Below are positions 22,917 to 26,522 of a stretch of 26,522 nt of DNA, in pieces. Every line of letters starts with the position of its first letter. Position 1 is the first letter of the stretch. Both the position numbers and the translations under genes were made by a program. This DNA comes from Euplotes aediculatus (Eukaryota > Ciliophora > Spirotrichea > Euplotida > Euplotidae): contig JAQGFW010002276.1 in NCBI GenBank assembly GCA_030463445.1, forward strand, positions 1 to 26,522. Direction: 5' to 3'. The notes beneath the pieces are model-generated. The model saw nothing but the letters and a program-made list of their open reading frames with translations, did not search any database and was not told the origin of the DNA.

Positions 22917-23639
22917 CTAATGGTAGTTTTTACTTTTCCATTTGAGAATTTTAAACTTAATGTTATCATAAATCAAACCTAAAATTAGCAATAAGGTAGG
23001 CAGTAGTAATGCAATAATTCCAAACTTTGAGTATCCAATTCCAGCGGAAACCCCTCCAATAAAAAAAAATAAAATTATTCTGCTTCTTAGTTGAATGTTA
23101 GTTTTTAAACTCAGTTGCTGCTCTTTTGTTTTATAAAAAAATAATTGAGAGATTTCAATCCCTAAATCTGTAAATAAACCTGTCAAATGAGTTGTTCTAA
23201 CAACGGTATTTGAAATTTTAGTAACTAAAGCATTCTGAAGCCCCATCGCAAATAACAATGATAATGCAATAAAATTGGGGTATTCTACAATATAATATTT
23301 GCCAAATAGACCAGTAATTAAAAGTACTATAACTTCAAATATAATTGGTACAACAAAAATATTTTTTTCATTCTTTTTAGAAATAATTTCGATTAAGCTA
23401 TTTGACGTAAACGCACCTAAAAAGAAAAAGAAAATAAATAAAAAGTAAATGATGCTATCGTAAAATTTTATTTTAAAAATATCCTCTACCCAAAAAGCAA
23501 AATGCCCTGTTACATTTGTTGTTAGCCGATTAACAGATACAAACCCAACAACATTTACAAAACCTGCGACAAAAGAAAGTAAAGTAGCAATTTTAAGGTT
23601 ATGCGAGTGAGTCCTTGAATTGCCGTGATGCCTAAACAT
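22917..23639 (-). CDS. DUF1275 (YoaK-type) membrane protein
   Basis: 240 residues with about six hydrophobic segments. The N-terminal LSFVAGFVNVVGFVSVNRLTTNVTGH (22-47) and the central ALSLLFAMGLQNALVTKISNTVVRTTHLTGLFTDLGI are characteristic of DUF1275. Codon use is strongly AT-biased (many AAA, ATT, TTT) compared with the Anbu and transglutaminase genes around it, which suggests recent arrival between them. Inner membrane; transport function is assumed for the family but unproven. There are 83 nt to the transglutaminase gene and 131 nt from the Anbu stop, and no consensus promoter was seen in either gap. Confidence 0.88.
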   Translation of the reverse strand: MFRHHGNSRTHSHNLKIATLLSFVAGFVNVVGFVSVNRLTTNVTGHFAFWVEDIFKIKFYDSIIYFLFIFFFFLGAFTSNSLIEIISKKNEKNIFVVPIIFEVIVLLITGLFGKYYIVEYPNFIALSLLFAMGLQNALVTKISNTVVRTTHLTGLFTDLGIEISQLFFYKTKEQQLSLKTNIQLRSRIILFFFIGGVSAGIGYSKFGIIALLLPTLLLILGLIYDNIKFKILKWKSKNYH

Positions 23640-23770
23640 TTTTTAGTAACTAATTTGGTTTATTCGACACTTTACAGGTATTGGCATTAATAGTCATTCG
23701 ATAGTCAATTAATTTATTATCAAACAATTATGAACAACTACTATTCGGCTAATATTAGGCATCCAAATAT

Positions 23771-24517
23771 CTACTTATAAAATTCGGATTCTTGAAATTG
23801 TTTATCAAAAATAGGTCCCATCCAGTCGGTCGGGAGTTTCTGCACCGAAGCATTCAGTAGGGCATTCCACTGATACGAAATCCCCTCTAAATCTTGTTTT
23901 CCGTAGCGGTGCTCAATCATGTTATAGCTATTTTTTTCATATAACAGCACATCTATCGGAAAATCAACATCATTGGCACTAACACGGGTCGAATCAAACG
24001 CCAAAAAACCCAGTTTGAGACACTCTTGAAGCGAAGTTTCGTGTTTGATATTTCTGAATAAGATAGGTTTCCCATAGCCCGAGTTACCGATGATAATAAA
24101 CGGAAGCCCCTCTCCTACCTCAATCCAGTTTCCTTCTGGATAAACCAAAAACAATTTATGCTCATCATCTTTCTCTAACTGCCCACCAACGATTGTGGAA
24201 AGATTAAAACCAAGACCCGCCGCCACGAGAGACTCTCGGTCTTCGGCTGCGACTCGCCGCAATTGTTCACCAAAAACATTGACTGCTTTATAAAGTTTAT
24301 CAAATTTTTCGTCCTGCTCTTCTAAAACCTCTTTAAAATAAGTAATTGCCTTATCACGAACCGAGCGTAAACCAGCCGTCATAATAAAAAGCGAATGATT
24401 ACGAACTTGATGTGTAAAAAGTTTTTTATTGGTCGAAACCTCAGTACCCGATGTAATTCGGGTATCGGCTATCGCAACGATTCCTTTGGCAACTTTTACT
24501 CCTAAACAAAATGTCAT
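23771..24517 (-). CDS. Anbu-type proteasome-like peptidase
   Basis: 248 residues from the ATG at 24517. The frame is open to 24568, but the chosen start places Thr at residue 2 (MTFCLGVKVAKGIVAIADTR), which becomes the N-terminal nucleophile after Met removal. Asp18 and Arg20 (ADTRIT) and a Lys at about 29-30 (NKKLF) fit the Thr/Asp/Lys arrangement of proteasome beta-type (Ntn) subunits. HSLFIMTAGLRSVRD and FIIIGNSGYGKPIL match the Anbu/COG3484 group, which assembles into helical or ring-like particles related to HslV. A consensus promoter (24540-24568) lies immediately upstream and overlaps the longer start. The ATP-grasp and alpha-E partners of typical Anbu sets are not in the window. Confidence 0.9.
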   Translation of the reverse strand: MTFCLGVKVAKGIVAIADTRITSGTEVSTNKKLFTHQVRNHSLFIMTAGLRSVRDKAITYFKEVLEEQDEKFDKLYKAVNVFGEQLRRVAAEDRESLVAAGLGFNLSTIVGGQLEKDDEHKLFLVYPEGNWIEVGEGLPFIIIGNSGYGKPILFRNIKHETSLQECLKLGFLAFDSTRVSANDVDFPIDVLLYEKNSYNMIEHRYGKQDLEGISYQWNALLNASVQKLPTDWMGPIFDKQFQESEFYK

Positions 24518-24539
24518 ATTGCAGTCGAATGATTTTATA

Positions 24540-24568
24540 CAAAAGTAAAATTTCTGAGCATTATTCAA
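24540..24568 (-). promoter_or_regulatory. Bacteroidota-type promoter for the Anbu gene
   Basis: On the minus strand, TTG at 24568-24566, an 18-nt spacer and TACTTTTG at 24547-24540 match TTG-N(17-23)-TAnnTTTG. The Anbu ATG at 24517 is 22 nt beyond the -7 element. This rules against the alternative start at 24568. Confidence 0.6.
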
Positions 24569-24902
24569 TATACAACCTTAGATATTTCATAATAATTATT
24601 GCTTTTTTTATATAAATTACATTTTAAAGAATACCCAACTTGATTTGAAGATAAACCACTGAGTTGGCAAAGCTAAACTATCAGAAATCTGGCTAATGGG
24701 TATTTTTGAATGACTGAATGGCGTCTTTGAGATTTAAACGCCAAAAAAAGGCAAATTGTCGCAAAAATTTCGATTAGATTTATTATTTTGATAATTTCAC
24801 AGCCGAAATATCCTAACTGAATAATTTTTAGCTGTAAGTCGGAAAAGAATCATAGAAAAAAAATTCCCAAAACAGTTTAATACGACTCAAAACTTGTAGT
24901 TT
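24569..24902. other. divergent intergenic region with no recognised gene
   Basis: 334 AT-rich bases between Anbu and the efflux adaptor. I see no credible coding frame. There is a -7-like TATTTTTG at 24701-24708 (plus) without a -33 partner, a long-range inverted repeat AATACCCA (24630-24637) and TGGGTATT (24697-24704), and a 6-bp one TGGCGT (24719-24724) and ACGCCA (24738-24743). It probably holds the adaptor promoter and operator. Confidence 0.4.
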
Positions 24903-26003
24903 ATGCGTACATTCATCATCATTGCCGCTGTTATTATTGTTTTAATCCTCGGAAAAATATTTCTTTTCAAAAAAGCCGAATCAAAAGACGCCCCCGGAGG
25001 CGGTGCCGGTTCTGCAATGGGTGGCGGAAAAGGTAAAGATGGAACTGGTGGCGGAGCAACATCAGCTATACCTGTCAATATTTATATAGCTCAACCCGAA
25101 AACCTCAATAATATTGTTTATGCCTCGGGCTCGATTTCGCCAAACGAAGAAGTAGAACTCAAAGCCGAAGCATCGGGTAGGTTAGTTACGCTCAATATCA
25201 AAGAAGGCAGCTTTGTTGCGAAAGGGCAGCTCATTGCCAAAATCAAAGATACTGATTTGCAGGCTCAATTAAAAAAACTCGAATACGAAGAAGCCCTTGC
25301 AAAACAGATTGAGGCACGTCAGAAAAAACTTCTTGAAATAAACGCCATCAGCAAAGAAGAATATGAGATTTCGGCTAACCGAATCAATACTTTGAGTGCT
25401 GATAAAGATGTCATAAAGGCACAATTAGAAAAAACTGTTTTATATGCTCCTTTTGCAGGAAAAATCGGATTCAAAAGCGTTAGTGAGGGGGCTTATGTTA
25501 CGCCAGCTACCATTATTGCAAACTTAGTACAAATGAACCCTGTAAAAGTTGACTTTACGATTCCAGAAAAATATTCTCCTCAAATCAAAATTGGTAGAAG
25601 TTTTAAATTTGAAGTTGATGGTCAAGAAGGTGTTTTCAATGCAAGTATTGCTGCTATTGACCCAAAAATTGACCCAAATCTAAGAACCCTGAGAGTAAGA
25701 GGTATTTCTCAAAATCCTAACGGTAGGTTGATGCCAGGAATGTTTATACGTGTTACAGCAGATTTAGACACCGAAAGCTCAATTATGATTCCGACCGAAT
25801 CTATCGTACCTGTGCTCAAAGGCAAAAAAGTTTATGTTATGAAAGGTGGCAAAGTAACCGAATCTTTAGTAACAACTGGTTTGCGTACTGATAAAAAAGT
25901 TCAGGTAATAAATGGGTTACAAATGGGTGATTCATTAATCGTGAGTGGTATCATGGCTTTAAAACCAGAGATGGCTGTTAAGGTTAAGCAAATTGTTCGC
26001 TAA
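24903..26003 (+). CDS. RND-type efflux pump periplasmic adaptor (HlyD/MFP family)
   Basis: 366 residues. An N-terminal membrane anchor (3-21, IIIAAVIIVLILGKIFLF) is followed by a glycine-rich linker (about 30-55) and the membrane-fusion-protein body: YASGSISPNEEVELKAEASGR (barrel-sandwich start), a short alpha-hairpin (about 115-175, EYEEALAKQIEARQKKLLE), the second lipoyl half APFAGKIGFKSVSEGAYV, a beta-barrel (VDFTIPEKYSPQIKIG) and the membrane-proximal domain (IPTESIVPVLKGKKVYVMKGG). The GSI...EVELKAEASGRL pattern is typical of MexH/AcrA-like adaptors. It links an inner-membrane RND pump to a TolC channel. A TolC-family gene follows after 43 nt; the pump gene should lie beyond the window. 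No regulator gene is visible upstream. Confidence 0.93.
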   Translation: MRTFIIIAAVIIVLILGKIFLFKKAESKDAPGGGAGSAMGGGKGKDGTGGGATSAIPVNIYIAQPENLNNIVYASGSISPNEEVELKAEASGRLVTLNIKEGSFVAKGQLIAKIKDTDLQAQLKKLEYEEALAKQIEARQKKLLEINAISKEEYEISANRINTLSADKDVIKAQLEKTVLYAPFAGKIGFKSVSEGAYVTPATIIANLVQMNPVKVDFTIPEKYSPQIKIGRSFKFEVDGQEGVFNASIAAIDPKIDPNLRTLRVRGISQNPNGRLMPGMFIRVTADLDTESSIMIPTESIVPVLKGKKVYVMKGGKVTESLVTTGLRTDKKVQVINGLQMGDSLIVSGIMALKPEMAVKVKQIVR

Positions 26004-26046
26004 TCATTCCAAATAAAACCACGATTCAAACTAATCATTGGATTAA

Positions 26047-26522
26047 ATGAGAAATAGATTTTCAAAATATATAATTCTTTTTTGGGCAACAAGCGGAAGC
26101 ATCCAAGCTCAAGAACTATTAACACTCGATAAAGCAATCAATTTTTCGCTCGAACAAGGCTATGGTATTCAGATTGCTAAAATGCAACAACAAGCGGCTG
26201 ATATTCAAGTATTTAAGGGCAATGCTGGTATGATGCCGAGAATTGACTGGAACGCCAACTTAGGTACAGCTTTCAATCAGGTAAATCAAAAATTGGCAAA
26301 CGGTACTGATATTAATCGTTTTGGACGAAGTATAACTCCCAATAGTAATGTTGTTATGAGTTGGGTTTTATACGATGGTAGAAGAATGTATGCCAACTAT
26401 GACCGTCTCAAAAATCAGAGCCAATTAAGCCAAGTACAAACCAAAATGATGGTAGAAAATACAGTTTTGGCTGTTATGAGGGCATATTATGAGATAATGC
26501 GTCAGAAAGAAACAGTTAAATT
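26047..26522 (+). CDS. TolC-family outer-membrane efflux protein, N-terminal part (cut by window edge)
   Basis: 158 codons visible, from the ATG at 26047 to the edge. A signal peptide ends near IQA-QE (about 19-20), followed by LLTLDKAINFSLEQGYGIQIAK, the standard start of the outer-membrane efflux domain, then MMPRIDWNANLG, the LYDGRRMYANYDRLKNQ segment, and a helical stretch ending in VMRAYYEIMRQKE. It forms the outer-membrane channel of the tripartite system with the adaptor just upstream, and is very likely in the same operon. Confidence 0.9.
   Translation, partial: MRNRFSKYIILFWATSGSIQAQELLTLDKAINFSLEQGYGIQIAKMQQQAADIQVFKGNAGMMPRIDWNANLGTAFNQVNQKLANGTDINRFGRSITPNSNVVMSWVLYDGRRMYANYDRLKNQSQLSQVQTKMMVENTVLAVMRAYYEIMRQKETVK

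Noticed and set aside
24518-24568. Longer N-terminus for the Anbu peptidase
   Set aside because: It overlaps the promoter and would hide the Thr2 nucleophile.
24630-24704. A structured RNA or riboswitch from AATACCCA/TGGGTATT pairing
   Set aside because: An 8-bp stem closing about 59 nt with no convincing inner helices, and no known riboswitch core recognised.
24719-24743. Terminator formed by TGGCGT/ACGCCA
   Set aside because: The stem is short, an A-tract rather than a T-tract follows on the plus strand, and no gene ends there on either strand.
1-26522. tRNA, rRNA, CRISPR, insertion sequences or phage genes
   Set aside because: None was recognised on reading; no regularly spaced repeats and no transposase, integrase or capsid-like protein among the frames.

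Overview
The window looks like a chromosome segment of a Bacteroidota bacterium, most likely of the Cytophagia (Spirosomaceae/Cytophagaceae-like). Supporting signs are AT-rich DNA, starts without clear Shine-Dalgarno sequences, promoter elements of the Bacteroidota type (TTG...TAnnTTTG), a bacillithiol gene (bshB1), RecQ with a C-terminal helix-turn-helix tail, viroplasmin-type RNase H, and short intergenic repeats of the AATCGTAAATC kind. Both edges cut genes.

Region 1 (1-8921, all minus strand) is a tightly packed nine-gene cluster. In transcription order it holds a secreted di-heme cytochrome, an OmpA-domain envelope protein, two secreted alpha/beta hydrolases, a CaiB/BaiF CoA-transferase, a third secreted alpha/beta hydrolase, an MFS transporter, a CapA-family metallophosphatase and the start of a 2-hydroxyacyl-CoA dehydratase/benzoyl-CoA-reductase-type subunit. 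Junctions of TAATG, ATGA and TAG-ATG type argue for one transcript. A divergent AraC-family regulator (9016-9834) has its own consensus promoter, overlapped by a 15-bp motif that recurs inverted just beyond the gene. My inference is an inducible catabolic operon: periplasmic ester cleavage, uptake, CoA activation, then reductive or dehydrating chemistry. The substrate is unknown. This is the best candidate for an undescribed system here.

Region 2 (9998-12273, minus) holds a small membrane protein, RNase H, a lipoprotein and a secreted protein of unknown function.

Region 3 (12490-19526, plus) holds thioredoxin reductase, a secreted M23-LysM endopeptidase, BshB1, RecQ, an MptE/GT42-like protein, an RDD membrane protein and a DUF2752 protein. 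Two strong terminators (after trxB and after the M23 gene) separate units, and both exclude longer upstream starts for the next gene.

Region 4 (19606-24517): a secreted GH20 hexosaminidase (plus) converges on a transglutaminase-like protease gene (minus). Upstream of the latter lie a DUF1275 membrane protein and an Anbu proteasome-like peptidase with an N-terminal Thr nucleophile. Anbu and the transglutaminase belong to a known conserved gene set; here they are split by the very AT-rich DUF1275 gene, and the usual ATP-grasp and alpha-E partners are absent from the window.

Region 5 (24903-end, plus): an RND-type efflux adaptor followed by the start of a TolC-family outer-membrane protein. The pump gene probably lies beyond the edge. 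I saw no tRNA, rRNA, CRISPR array, insertion sequence or phage element.
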